From assembly GCA_021844645.1 (NCBI GenBank), contig JAKBTA010000034.1:1-12870 (forward strand): a stretch of 12,870 nt of DNA, in the 5' to 3' direction. The translations under genes were made by a program, and so were the position numbers. The notes below the pieces were generated by a model that saw nothing but the letters and a program-made list of their open reading frames with translations, had not been told where the DNA came from and searched no databases. Of the stretch, positions 1 through 7,583 are shown piece after piece. The stretch's first letter is position 1. The number at the start of each line of letters is the position of its first letter. The stretch is from Nitrospirota bacterium. Lineage in GTDB: Bacteria; Nitrospirota_A; Leptospirillia; Leptospirillales; Leptospirillaceae.

Positions 1-1
1 G

Positions 2-631
2 TATTTCCATGCGGCTTCGATACTGGCCCTGTCCGCCATGGATATCGGAACACCCTTTGGCGACCTGGGAGCCAGACGGGAGATGATGATCGCTTTTCTG
101 GCCGAACCGGCCACAATGATGATCCTGTTCACGGCATCGCTGATTTCAAGGTCCACCTCCCTTTCCACCATTGCTGAAACACTTGGAAGCCGACATTTTA
201 CCCTTTACCCCAGCCTCGTTTTTGCCACGACATCCTTTTTCCTCATCATTCTGGCTGAAAACTCAAGACTTCCCATCGACAATCCCTCCACACACCTCGA
301 ACTCACCATGATCCATGAGGCAATGCTCCTGGAATATTCCGGGCGACATCTCGCATTGATGGAATGGGGAAGTTCCATCAAGCTTCTGGTCTACTTTTCG
401 ATCATCATTTCATTCTTTCTTCCATGGGGTATCTCCCATGGAGCATCCTTCCAGGGTTTATTGGCAGGATTCGCCTATCTTATTCTCAAGCTTTCCATTC
501 TGGCTCCATTGTTGGCCATTCTGGAGTCAACGCTTGCCAAACTCCGGCTTTTCCGGGCGCCAGAATTTCTGGCCGCAGCCTACCTTTTGGCCGTGATCGC
601 GTTTTTATCCCACTTCATCCTGGAGGTATGA
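2..631 (+). CDS. hyfC: HyfC/HycD-like (NuoH-family) membrane subunit, 5'-truncated
   Basis: This is the membrane-anchoring subunit of a hydrogenase-4/complex-I-like complex, which links the peripheral electron-transfer arm to the membrane arm. The reading frame is open to the left edge (first visible residues YFHAASILALSA), so the ATG at 38 is internal and about the last 209 residues are visible. The family signatures are clear: a TPFGDLGARREMM stretch followed by an AEPA motif, and the conserved acidic loop ENSRLPIDNPSTHLELTMIH followed by EAMLLEYSGR. NuoH/HyfC proteins use this loop at the quinone-side interface. Several hydrophobic segments follow. The stop codon lies immediately before the hyfE start, so the two genes are translationally coupled. 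The true N-terminus, and probably a HyfB-like gene, should lie upstream of the window. The family call is firm. Whether the complex is a hydrogenase is decided by the large subunit downstream, which suggests it is not. Confidence 0.9.
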   Translation, partial: YFHAASILALSAMDIGTPFGDLGARREMMIAFLAEPATMMILFTASLISRSTSLSTIAETLGSRHFTLYPSLVFATTSFFLIILAENSRLPIDNPSTHLELTMIHEAMLLEYSGRHLALMEWGSSIKLLVYFSIIISFFLPWGISHGASFQGLLAGFAYLILKLSILAPLLAILESTLAKLRLFRAPEFLAAAYLLAVIAFLSHFILEV

Positions 632-1312
632 ATGTCACTTGCCCATGAATCTCCCTTCGGGATTGAAATGGTCAATCTTCTCGGAGCCTTCATTCTTCTT
701 GTCGCCTTTGCAATGCTTGCATCGAGGAGAACCCTTTCCCTGATCCGCCTTTTTGCCTTCCAGGGATTTTTTCTTTCCATGAGCATTTTTCTGGTGGCGT
801 TTTTATCCGGAGAATCCAATCTCTACTATTCCGCCTTGTTTACTTTGGCACTGAAGGTCATCCTGCTTCCATGGATCCTCCGGGACCTTTCTAGACGACT
901 GAATATTGGTGGAGATATCGAAACACTGGTCAATGTCCCCGTGACCATGATCATCGGCATCGGAGTGGTGGTTTTTTCCTTTTCCCTGGCGGAACCTATC
1001 CTGCAAGCGGCAAGCACCGTCACCCGAAGTCTCATCGGGGTTGGCCTTGCCTGCGTTCTATTGTCCTTTCTGGTGATGATCACCCGGAAAAAAGCCATGA
1101 CCCAGATCATCGGCTTTCTCTCCATGGAAAATGGACTTCTTTTTTCCGCCACCAATGCCACCTATGGCATGCCCATGGTGGTTGAACTGGCGATTGCTCT
1201 TGACGTTCTGATCGGCGCGATTATTTTTGGCATCTTCTTTTTCCAGATACGCGAGACATTCGAAAGTCTTGATCTCAAATATTTTGAAAAGCTCAGGGAA
1301 GAGGAGGGCTAA
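632..1312 (+). CDS. hyfE: HyfE-like (NuoK-related) membrane subunit
   Basis: This 226-residue, strongly hydrophobic protein matches the HyfE family, whose C-terminal part corresponds to NuoK of complex I. It is a small subunit of the membrane arm. Visible hallmarks are a central ALFTLALKVILLPW segment, the LSMENGLLFSA segment with a membrane-embedded Glu, and MVVELAIALDVLIGA with a second buried Glu and Asp. About seven transmembrane segments can be read, ending in a charged tail (KYFEKLREEEG). The ATG follows the hyfC stop directly and has a GGAGG-type ribosome site at 622-626 inside the end of hyfC. The stop TAA overlaps the next start by one base. Length is usual for HyfE. The family is recognised with good confidence. 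The role in ion translocation is inferred from NuoK. Confidence 0.88.
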   Translation: MSLAHESPFGIEMVNLLGAFILLVAFAMLASRRTLSLIRLFAFQGFFLSMSIFLVAFLSGESNLYYSALFTLALKVILLPWILRDLSRRLNIGGDIETLVNVPVTMIIGIGVVVFSFSLAEPILQAASTVTRSLIGVGLACVLLSFLVMITRKKAMTQIIGFLSMENGLLFSATNATYGMPMVVELAIALDVLIGAIIFGIFFFQIRETFESLDLKYFEKLREEEG

Positions 1313-2760
1313 TGCTGGTTTTCTCCGTTCTCGCAATACCACTCATCGCATCTGTTCTTTTGGCCCTTATGGGTCACAAGCCCTGGGCTTATCTCCTGAA
1401 TGCCGGAATGACTCTCCTCACATTCATCGACTCCCTGCTGCTTGCCAAAAAAGTTCTGGAATCGGGACCCATCCTGGTTTTCAGGGAAACGTTCTATGTC
1501 GATTCTTTCAATATTTTCCTGATTTCCCTGACCGCTTTCGTAGGGCTGACAACAGCGATCTTTTCTGGACCCTACATGAAAATCGAGGAAAAAAAAGGCA
1601 AGGTCACACCCAAGATCCTGAGGCTTTACCACAGCGCGTACCAGATCTTTCTCTTTACAATGCTATTGGCTCTTTTCAGCAACAACCTCGGGATCCTATG
1701 GGTCTCAATCGAGGGAGCGACTCTGGCAACGGTTCTCCTCGTCAGCCTCTACCGGACCCGGGCCAGTATCGAAGCCGCATGGAAATACTTCATCCTGTGC
1801 GGTGTCGGAATTTCCCAAGCGCTTTTTGGGACGATCCTTTTATATTTTGCAGCGGAAAAGATCCTGGGCCCAGGAGGAGGCGCCCTTCTCTGGACGCATC
1901 TTTTCCAGATACGATTCCAGCTTGAGCCCACTGTCCTGAAGATCGCTTTTGTCTTTCTCCTGGTGGGATATGGAACCAAGGTAGGCCTCGCTCCGCTTCA
2001 CAACTGGCTTCCCGATGCCCATGCGGAAGGCCCGACACCAATATCGGCGGTGTTGTCGGGACTTCTTTTAAATGTCGCATTGTATGCTCTTGTCCGTTGC
2101 AAGGTCCTGGTTGACGGAGCCCTCCATACCAATCTTGCAAGTGAGATGATGATGGGATTTGGACTTCTGAGCATGCTTGTCGCTGTTTTCTCCATGCTCA
2201 GAAGGAAGGATGTCAAAAGACTGTTTGCATACTCCTCCATCGAACACATGGGGATTGCAACATTTGCTTTTGGATTGGGGGGAGCACTGGCAACATTCGC
2301 CGCACTTTTGCATATGACCGTCCACAGCCTGACAAAATCCTCCATCTTTTTTTCCGTGGGCCATGCAACCCAGATCAATGGAACCCAGCAGATGTCCCAG
2401 ATCCAAGGCCTCCTCAAAAGAATGCCCAGGCTCGGCTGGGGTCTTCTGCTCGGAAGCTTTGCCATTCTTGGCATGCCTCCTTTTGGAGTCTTCGCCAGTG
2501 AATTCATTGTCCTGACCGTTGCCATGAAACAGGTTCCCTGGACAACCCCCATCCTTCTTTTATGTCTTGCTGTCGCGTTCGGAGTCATTTTTTTCCGGGT
2601 TGGAAATATGGTCCTTGGGGAAGGGGTCAAAGAAAATCTTTCCCACCCGCCGGCTCTTTTTCCGGTCTTTCTCCATCTGGCCCTCGTTCTTGTCCTGGGA
2701 ATCTTTATTCCGCCATTTCTCGCTCACTGGTACCAAAACGCCTCGCGCTTCATTGGCTAG
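1312..2760 (+). CDS. hyfF: HyfF-like proton-translocating antiporter-type subunit (NuoL/M/N family)
   Basis: This 482-residue polytopic membrane protein belongs to the Mrp-antiporter/NuoLMN family and would be an ion-pumping module of the complex. Family residues are in place: Glu134 in the LWVSIEGATLAT segment (the buried Glu of TM5), Lys223 in GYGTKVGLAPLHNWLPDAHA, the following EGPTPISAVLSG (residues 239-250), and the HMTVHSLTKS segment with His334, His338 and Lys342. These are the residues expected to relay protons, so the membrane arm looks functional. The start ATG overlaps the hyfE stop (TAATG), with GGAGGG at 1303-1308. Length is close to known HyfF proteins and lacks the long C-terminal lateral helix of NuoL. 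The ion transported (H+ or Na+) cannot be told from sequence. The stop TAG at 2758-2760 lies within the ribosome-binding region of the next gene. Confidence 0.92.
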   Translation: MLVFSVLAIPLIASVLLALMGHKPWAYLLNAGMTLLTFIDSLLLAKKVLESGPILVFRETFYVDSFNIFLISLTAFVGLTTAIFSGPYMKIEEKKGKVTPKILRLYHSAYQIFLFTMLLALFSNNLGILWVSIEGATLATVLLVSLYRTRASIEAAWKYFILCGVGISQALFGTILLYFAAEKILGPGGGALLWTHLFQIRFQLEPTVLKIAFVFLLVGYGTKVGLAPLHNWLPDAHAEGPTPISAVLSGLLLNVALYALVRCKVLVDGALHTNLASEMMMGFGLLSMLVAVFSMLRRKDVKRLFAYSSIEHMGIATFAFGLGGALATFAALLHMTVHSLTKSSIFFSVGHATQINGTQQMSQIQGLLKRMPRLGWGLLLGSFAILGMPPFGVFASEFIVLTVAMKQVPWTTPILLLCLAVAFGVIFFRVGNMVLGEGVKENLSHPPALFPVFLHLALVLVLGIFIPPFLAHWYQNASRFIG

Positions 2761-2764
2761 GAGA
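2759..2764 (+). promoter_or_regulatory. Ribosome binding site that fixes the GTG start of the large subunit
   Basis: AGGAGA overlaps the TAG stop of hyfF and lies 6 bases before GTG 2771. It decides against the longer frame that begins inside hyfF. Confidence 0.7.
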
Positions 2765-2770
2765 ATTCCT

Positions 2771-4276
2771 GTGGAACAAGAAACCGATTTTCCCAAAGAT
2801 TCCTTCATCGAAGTAGAGGACGTAGACAGTGAAGGGTATGTCCGGCTTGCACAAAACATGCATCTCTCAAAAGCTCGTCTCCTCTCGGTCTGGGTATTTG
2901 TCGGCGAAGATCTCTCCCTCGTCTTCTCCTCTTACTTCAACGGCAATAAACTCATGGTTGGCCGGTTATCCCTTCCACCAGAGGTCAATCACATCCCGTC
3001 GATCGCCCCATTTTTCCCGGGCGCATCCAGGATGGAACGGGCCATACAGGATCTTTGGGGGATTTCTGTTCCCGACAACCACGACGGACGCCGATGGCTG
3101 GACCATGGATACTGGGAGAAGGCTCCTTTGACAGGGAGGGATCTTCCGGAGCATCCGGAAAAGGGGGATTACCCATTTGTCAGGGTGGAAGGAGAAGGGG
3201 TTCACGAAATCCCGGTCGGTCCTGTTCATGCCGGAATGATCGAACCCGGCCATTTCCGTTTTCAGGTGGTGGGAGAAAAGGTGCTTCGAATGGAAGAACG
3301 TCTGGGGTATACCCACAAGGGGATCGACGGTCTTTCCCGGGACCTTCCCTGGACGAAGGGGGTCAAGCTTGCCGGGAGGGTCTCCGGAGATACAACAGTG
3401 GGCCACTCTCTGGCGTATTCATTGTCTGTAGAAGCGGCTATCGGGATGGAAATCCCCAAAAGAGGCCAATTTTTGAGAGGGTTGCTCCTTGAGCGGGAGA
3501 GAATCGCAAATCATCTCGGCGATCTTGGAGCATTGGCCAATGATGCCGGGCTTTCTTTTGGTCTTTCCCAGTTTCTGATCCTGAAAGAGGATTTCCTGAG
3601 ACAGAACAAAACCCTGTTTGGCCATCGACTTCTTATGGATCTTGTTCTTCCCGGTGGGGTCGTCAAAGACCTTGCCCCTGAGGCCATTCTCGCAATGTCC
3701 GAAGAAGCTGCGCGGATTCTTCGGGAAATCGAAATTCTCCAGACGATCTTCGATGAACACGGGGGGCTTCAGGACCGATTTTTTGGAACAGGGATCCTTC
3801 TTCCTGATATCGCAGAAAAAATGGGTCTTTGTGGTGTTTGCGGAAGGGCGAGCGGTCAGCCATCGGACTTGAGAAGCCTCTGGAAATTGCCTCCTTATGA
3901 CGAAATGGACTTCACTCCGGCGCTTGAAACCGGAGGAGATGTCCGGGCACGGGTGGCGGTCCGGTTTTTTGAAGTCAGGGAGTCATTGAGGCTCGTCAGG
4001 GAAATTCTTCTGAAGTTGCCCGGAGGTGAAATCTTTACAGAGCCTCCCAGCGGAGTGAAGGGACGGGAAGGAATCAGTGCAGTCGAGGGTTGGCGTGGCG
4101 AGATTCTCTGCTGGTCAAGACTTGGGGGCGGGAACATTGTCATGGCCAGCCACTTCCATGACCCTTCCTGGATCCTTTGGCCGGCACTTGAGATGGCCAT
4201 ACCCGGAAACCTTGTGGCCGATTTCCCCCTGATCAATAAATCATTCAACCCAAGCTATTCGGGCCACGACCTGTAG
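2771..4276 (+). CDS. hyfG: Fused NuoC-NuoD-like large subunit (HyfG/HycE-like) lacking all NiFe-site cysteines
   Basis: This 501-residue fusion has a 30-kDa (NuoC-like) domain at about residues 20-135, including RMERAIQDLWGI, and a 49-kDa/hydrogenase-large-subunit domain at about 140-501, including ERLGYTHKGIDGL and EIPVGPVHAG. In true group 4 hydrogenases the proximal motif is RVCGICxxxHS. Here it reads RVSGDTTVGHS (203-213), so Cys is replaced by Ser205 and Thr208. The C-terminal DPCxxC motif reads NPSYSG (493-498), with Ser495 and Gly498. The protein therefore cannot hold a standard NiFe cluster. This matches Ehr-type (hydrogenase-related) complexes or a quinone-reacting NuoD-like role. 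A different CxxC occurs at Cys354/Cys357 (GLCGVCGRASG). The GTG at 2771 was chosen because AGGAGA at 2759-2764 sits 6 bases upstream. The open frame extends to 2567 but only inside hyfF. The native reaction and electron donor are unknown. Confidence 0.88.
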   Translation: MEQETDFPKDSFIEVEDVDSEGYVRLAQNMHLSKARLLSVWVFVGEDLSLVFSSYFNGNKLMVGRLSLPPEVNHIPSIAPFFPGASRMERAIQDLWGISVPDNHDGRRWLDHGYWEKAPLTGRDLPEHPEKGDYPFVRVEGEGVHEIPVGPVHAGMIEPGHFRFQVVGEKVLRMEERLGYTHKGIDGLSRDLPWTKGVKLAGRVSGDTTVGHSLAYSLSVEAAIGMEIPKRGQFLRGLLLERERIANHLGDLGALANDAGLSFGLSQFLILKEDFLRQNKTLFGHRLLMDLVLPGGVVKDLAPEAILAMSEEAARILREIEILQTIFDEHGGLQDRFFGTGILLPDIAEKMGLCGVCGRASGQPSDLRSLWKLPPYDEMDFTPALETGGDVRARVAVRFFEVRESLRLVREILLKLPGGEIFTEPPSGVKGREGISAVEGWRGEILCWSRLGGGNIVMASHFHDPSWILWPALEMAIPGNLVADFPLINKSFNPSYSGHDL

Positions 4277-4309
4277 GAGTGTCAGGATAGCCGTTCAGAT
4301 GGAGCATAC

Positions 4310-4816
4310 GTGCATCATATTCTTCTCAGGATCCTCAAAACCGGCATAGTCACCCAAAAAACGCCCGAAATTCAGGAGGAGTTGAGAGATCTTTCAAAGA
4401 AGCTGTTGGAACGGGGATTCGGGCGATTTGGACACAGCCTTTCCATCCGCCACCTCGATGCAGGCTCCTGTAATGGGTGTGAGATCGAAATCGGAATGCT
4501 GAATAGTCCCTATTTCATGCTTGAGCATCTGGGATTCAAATTTGTCGCCTCTCCTCGGCATGCAGACCTTCTCCTTGTCACAGGCCCTGTCTCCCTTCAT
4601 ATGAGGCAAGCTCTCCTCGACACTTTTGACGCAATGCCGTCCCCGAAACTCGTTGTTTCGGTGGGAGATTGCGGATATGACTGTGGAATATTCAAGGGAA
4701 GCTATGCTTTGGCTGGTGGCGTCTCGGAGGTCATTCCGGTCGATCTTCATATTCCGGGTTGTCCACCGGAGCCTCTGGACCTGATCAGGGGACTGTTGAC
4801 AGCGGTCGGCGGCTAA
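4310..4816 (+). CDS. hyfI: HyfI/HycG-like Fe-S subunit (NuoB family)
   Basis: This 168-residue subunit belongs to the NuoB/hydrogenase-small-subunit family and would carry the [4Fe-4S] cluster (N2-type) that sits next to the large subunit's catalytic pocket. The ligands are intact: Cys54 and Cys57 in [11 protein letters not shown], Cys121 in VGDCGYDCG, and Cys151 in IPGCPPEP. An additional Cys125 lies four residues after Cys121. The start is GTG at 4310, with GGAG at 4301-4304 five bases upstream. The ATG at 4299 is in another frame. It is the last gene of the operon in this direction, 33 bases after the large-subunit stop. Its TAA overlaps the end of the convergent EAL gene by 4 bases. No NuoI/HyfH-like ferredoxin gene follows, so if one exists it must lie outside the window. 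Cluster retention together with loss of NiFe ligands implies electron transfer to a substrate other than protons. Confidence 0.92.
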   Translation: MHHILLRILKTGIVTQKTPEIQEELRDLSKKLLERGFGRFGHSLSIRHLDAGSCNGCEIEIGMLNSPYFMLEHLGFKFVASPRHADLLLVTGPVSLHMRQALLDTFDAMPSPKLVVSVGDCGYDCGIFKGSYALAGGVSEVIPVDLHIPGCPPEPLDLIRGLLTAVGG

Positions 4817-6228
4817 GCGTGAGACAGGCGAATGGCGCTCAGGATATTTGCAAGTCCTGAAAAAAGGGTTTCCTTCAGGGCCACAAGCTTCTCCCCATAG
4901 AGAGTGGCTTCATCCCACCTTCCGGAATTCAGGAAAACAAGGGCCTTTTCTGCAACAAGATGCATTTCCTCATGCAGTTTGCCGATCTCGACAAATCCCT
5001 CGAAGTCTCCATACTTGATCCGGCCGTCTTCGGAATACCATCGTCCGAACCGGCATATGGCATAGTCCTCCATACCGATCGCATAAAGCCCTGACTGGGA
5101 GTGCTGGATTTGATCAATGATACGGGAAACCCAGACGGAATGGTCATACTGGGCCAGAAGAAGAGGAACATCGGTGAGGTCGAACTTGACCCCGGACCAG
5201 AGGGCCCATGAAGGATCCGGCTTGTAGTTTCCTACCCAATCCATGACCTCCTCTCCCGGAAGAGCCCGGGAAATGCAGAACCCCTGGGCAAGATCACAGC
5301 CCAGCCACATCAGTACGACGCCCGCTTCCGGAGACTCAACCCCTTCCGCGATCACCGACCGATGAAAGACCTGGGCCAGGGCGATGACCGCCTTGATCAG
5401 CTCCATGTCTCCCGAGTCATGAAGGAGGCCAAGGACAAAGGACTGGTCGATCTTCAAGGTGTTGCTGGGAAGTCTCTTGAGATAGCGAAGGGAGGAATAG
5501 CCTGTTCCAAAATCATCGATGGAAAAGGTCACTCCCATTTGCTGGCATTCGACCATCAACTGGGACATGGCTTTCAAGTCTCCGATGGCGACGGACTCGA
5601 CAATCTCGATATCGATCAGATGAGGGGGAAGATCGGGATAGCGGGAAAGGGCGTCTTTGAGACGGATCAGGAATGCTCGATGTGTCAGGTGATTGACTGA
5701 CAGGTTGATGCTCACGGGAATCAGTTGCCCCATCTGCTGCCATTGGTCGATCTGATGAAGGGCTTTGTCGAGGACCCACTCTCCGATATCGATGATCAGG
5801 GAACTTTCTTCAATTTGCGGGAGAAAGGAAAGAGGCGGAATCAGACCAAATTCGGGATGTTCCCAGCGAATAAGCGCTTCAAGCCCCACAACCTTCCCAA
5901 GTCGCATATTCACCTTGGGCTGGTAATAGAGATGGAACTCCCCCCCGTCAAGAGCCTGGTAGATCCGTTCGACACTCTGGTTGACATGCCATCTTTTCCC
6001 TTCGGAGTCATTGGAATCTTCGGAAATAAACCATTCGGGAGAAGGAAGGTCGAACGTTTCAGGAGGTTGACTGGGGGGCAGAGAGGGAAGAAGCAACTTG
6101 GAAGGAGAAATGTTTTCTCTCAGGTCCGCCACCGCATCGAGAAGGAATCGGACATCCCCCGGAGAAATCCATCCGGAAAGGGACAAACTTTTTTCTATGC
6201 GGACTAGCCGGTCCTGAACCGTCATCAT
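4813..6228 (-). CDS. EAL-domain c-di-GMP phosphodiesterase with C-terminal CZB-like zinc-sensor domain
   Basis: This protein is predicted to hydrolyse the second messenger c-di-GMP to pGpG in the cytosol. No membrane segment or signal peptide is visible. Residue numbers here count from the TTG at 6231, which adds one residue. The N-terminus (1-80) is unassigned, partly helical and proline-rich. The EAL domain spans about 85-340 with the full catalytic set: Glu118 (GLEALIRW), Asn176 (SINLS), Glu209/Glu212, DDFGTGYSS with Asp239-Asp240, Lys260 (LKIDQSF), Glu296 (AEGVE) and Gln316. There is no GGDEF domain. The C-terminal part (about 358-470) shows the CZB zinc-binding pattern: His364 with Trp367 (DHSVWVSRI), Cys393 in CRFGRW, and His420/His424 in KLHEEMH. 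In CZB domains these four residues bind Zn. ATG 6228 is preferred (GGAA 7 bases upstream), with TTG 6231 and ATG 6225 possible. The EAL call is very secure and CZB is good by motif. Confidence 0.9.
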   Translation of the reverse strand: MMTVQDRLVRIEKSLSLSGWISPGDVRFLLDAVADLRENISPSKLLLPSLPPSQPPETFDLPSPEWFISEDSNDSEGKRWHVNQSVERIYQALDGGEFHLYYQPKVNMRLGKVVGLEALIRWEHPEFGLIPPLSFLPQIEESSLIIDIGEWVLDKALHQIDQWQQMGQLIPVSINLSVNHLTHRAFLIRLKDALSRYPDLPPHLIDIEIVESVAIGDLKAMSQLMVECQQMGVTFSIDDFGTGYSSLRYLKRLPSNTLKIDQSFVLGLLHDSGDMELIKAVIALAQVFHRSVIAEGVESPEAGVVLMWLGCDLAQGFCISRALPGEEVMDWVGNYKPDPSWALWSGVKFDLTDVPLLLAQYDHSVWVSRIIDQIQHSQSGLYAIGMEDYAICRFGRWYSEDGRIKYGDFEGFVEIGKLHEEMHLVAEKALVFLNSGRWDEATLYGEKLVALKETLFSGLANILSAIRLSHA

Positions 6229-6626
6229 CAATCGTTTCCGATAAGGTTAAAGGGTCTTTTTCCGGTCCATAAAAAGCCAAAAGCCGTTACTTCCGATAGC
6301 CCGAACGAATCATCGACGACCAATCATCTGAATGATTTGGGAATTTATAGCAATTTTCATACCATTTTATAGATAGAGAGAGTTTATTCAGAATATCCCT
6401 AACCCCTGACCCTGAAAGGGGGAACGGATGGATTTCCTCCATGACTTTTTGGTCAATAATGTGTAAAGAAAAACGTCAATCCATTTATCAGGTGTAAAAA
6501 ATCCGGACGGTTCATGGAAAAAAAAGAATTGGAACAACAACAGGAATTTGCTTCTTTTTTGTCTTCATGAAACGATGGGTGGCAAATTGAAGAAAAAGAT
6601 CAAAGACTGACGATAGGAAACAAAAG
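6229..6626. other. Intergenic region between divergent EAL gene and DMT transporter gene
   Basis: This stretch of about 400 bases is more A/T-rich than its surroundings and contains no convincing coding frame. It must hold the promoters of the EAL gene (leftward) and the transporter (rightward), but I see no strong -35/-10 pair. It contains one perfect 6-4-6 inverted repeat (6322-6337), a runs-of-A/T segment near 6340-6375, and two short GTGTAAA-type words near 6460 and 6493. No tRNA or terminator with a clean stem and T-run was found. Confidence 0.5.
6322..6337. repeat. Short inverted repeat, possible operator
   Basis: AATCAT-CTGA-ATGATT is a perfect 6-bp inverted repeat around a 4-base centre, about 95 bases upstream of the EAL gene start. 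It has no T-run, so it is not a terminator. It may be a dimeric regulator site or chance. Confidence 0.25.
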
Positions 6627-7583
6627 GTGCCATTGCCGGACAGTACCATTCCCCCAGAACCCATCATGGCCAGACGCCAGGTCCGATGGGCCATCATGGC
6701 ATCATTTCTTTTTGCCCTTTCCACCCCTCCGGCCAAGGTGCTGTCTTCGGAACAGACACCCTTTCTCCTTTGCGGCCTGTTTTACCTTGGTTCCATTTTT
6801 GGCATTATCCCCTCGATCCTTTCGACCCCACGGGAGAACGGGGCGGGGGGGTGGAGAAAGCTTTTATTGCCGGAAAAACCAAAACAAAAAGAGATCGGAA
6901 TTGCCATTTTATCTGTCCTGATCGGAGGCGGAGCCGCTCCCATCCTTTTGATCTGGGGACTCAAGCATTATCCGGCATCACTGGGAAGTCTCCTGATGAA
7001 TGCCGAAGGCATTGTGACCGTTCTGCTGGCCTGGCTTATTTTTCGAGAACCCCTGAACATGAGACTCTCCATTGGGGCCATTCTGGGAGCCGCTGGATGC
7101 GCGATTGCCTCCGATAGCGAAGGGAGCCACGGATTTTCCGGTGCCATTCCCTTTTTTCTCGCGGCTGGCCTGTGGGCGCTGGACAGCAACCTCCTCCGAT
7201 TTTTATCCGGGTGGAGTCCTGTCACGATCACCCTCTGGAAAGGATTGGGCTCTTCTTTCCTTCTGCTTCCACTCGGTCTCTTTCTTCCCCATCCCCCCAT
7301 GACGATATCCATCATGGGGGAAGCACTGCTGACAGGAGGACTTGGCTATGGTCTGAGCCTGATTCTCTTCATCCGTTCCATCAGGGCCATAGGTGTTTCG
7401 GCAACCGGCGCCTGGTTTTCGATCTCTCCCTTTCTGGGGGCCTTTTTATCGATTCTCTTTTTGAAAGAGCCCGTTACCAGAACATTCTATGAGGCTTCTG
7501 TCATCCTTTTCGTCGCTGTCCTGTTCCTAAACGGACCAATGTCCCCCAAAACACCCTCGGACATTCCTAGACATACCGGGTAA
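6627..7583 (+). CDS. DMT-superfamily (EamA) membrane transporter
   Basis: This 318-residue inner-membrane protein has about ten transmembrane helices arranged as two EamA repeats, at about residues 20-160 and 170-302. The ends of the repeats show the family pattern: FREPLNMRLSIGAILGAAGC (139-158) and LKEPVTRTFYEASVILF (279-295), with Glu141 and Glu281. Such proteins export or import metabolites such as amino acids or sugar phosphates. The substrate here cannot be predicted. The GTG start at 6627 has AGGA at 6615-6618 upstream. An internal ATG at 6666 would remove 13 residues but has no visible ribosome site. The gene converges on the RuBisCO-like gene, overlapping it by 17 bases, so a functional link to that gene is possible but not shown. 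Confidence 0.85.
   Translation: MPLPDSTIPPEPIMARRQVRWAIMASFLFALSTPPAKVLSSEQTPFLLCGLFYLGSIFGIIPSILSTPRENGAGGWRKLLLPEKPKQKEIGIAILSVLIGGGAAPILLIWGLKHYPASLGSLLMNAEGIVTVLLAWLIFREPLNMRLSIGAILGAAGCAIASDSEGSHGFSGAIPFFLAAGLWALDSNLLRFLSGWSPVTITLWKGLGSSFLLLPLGLFLPHPPMTISIMGEALLTGGLGYGLSLILFIRSIRAIGVSATGAWFSISPFLGAFLSILFLKEPVTRTFYEASVILFVAVLFLNGPMSPKTPSDIPRHTG

Noticed and set aside
38..40. ATG 38 as the start of HyfC
   Set aside because: The frame is open to the window edge and the protein is already deep inside the family domain, so the gene is truncated by the window.
2567..2770. Longer N-terminus for the fused large subunit
   Set aside because: This part lies in another frame within conserved hyfF coding sequence and is not NuoC-like. 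GTG 2771 with AGGAGA upstream is the better start.
4310..4816. Operon as an active formate hydrogenlyase or hydrogenase-4
   Set aside because: HyfI is normal, but the large subunit lacks all four NiFe cysteines and no formate dehydrogenase gene is in the window.
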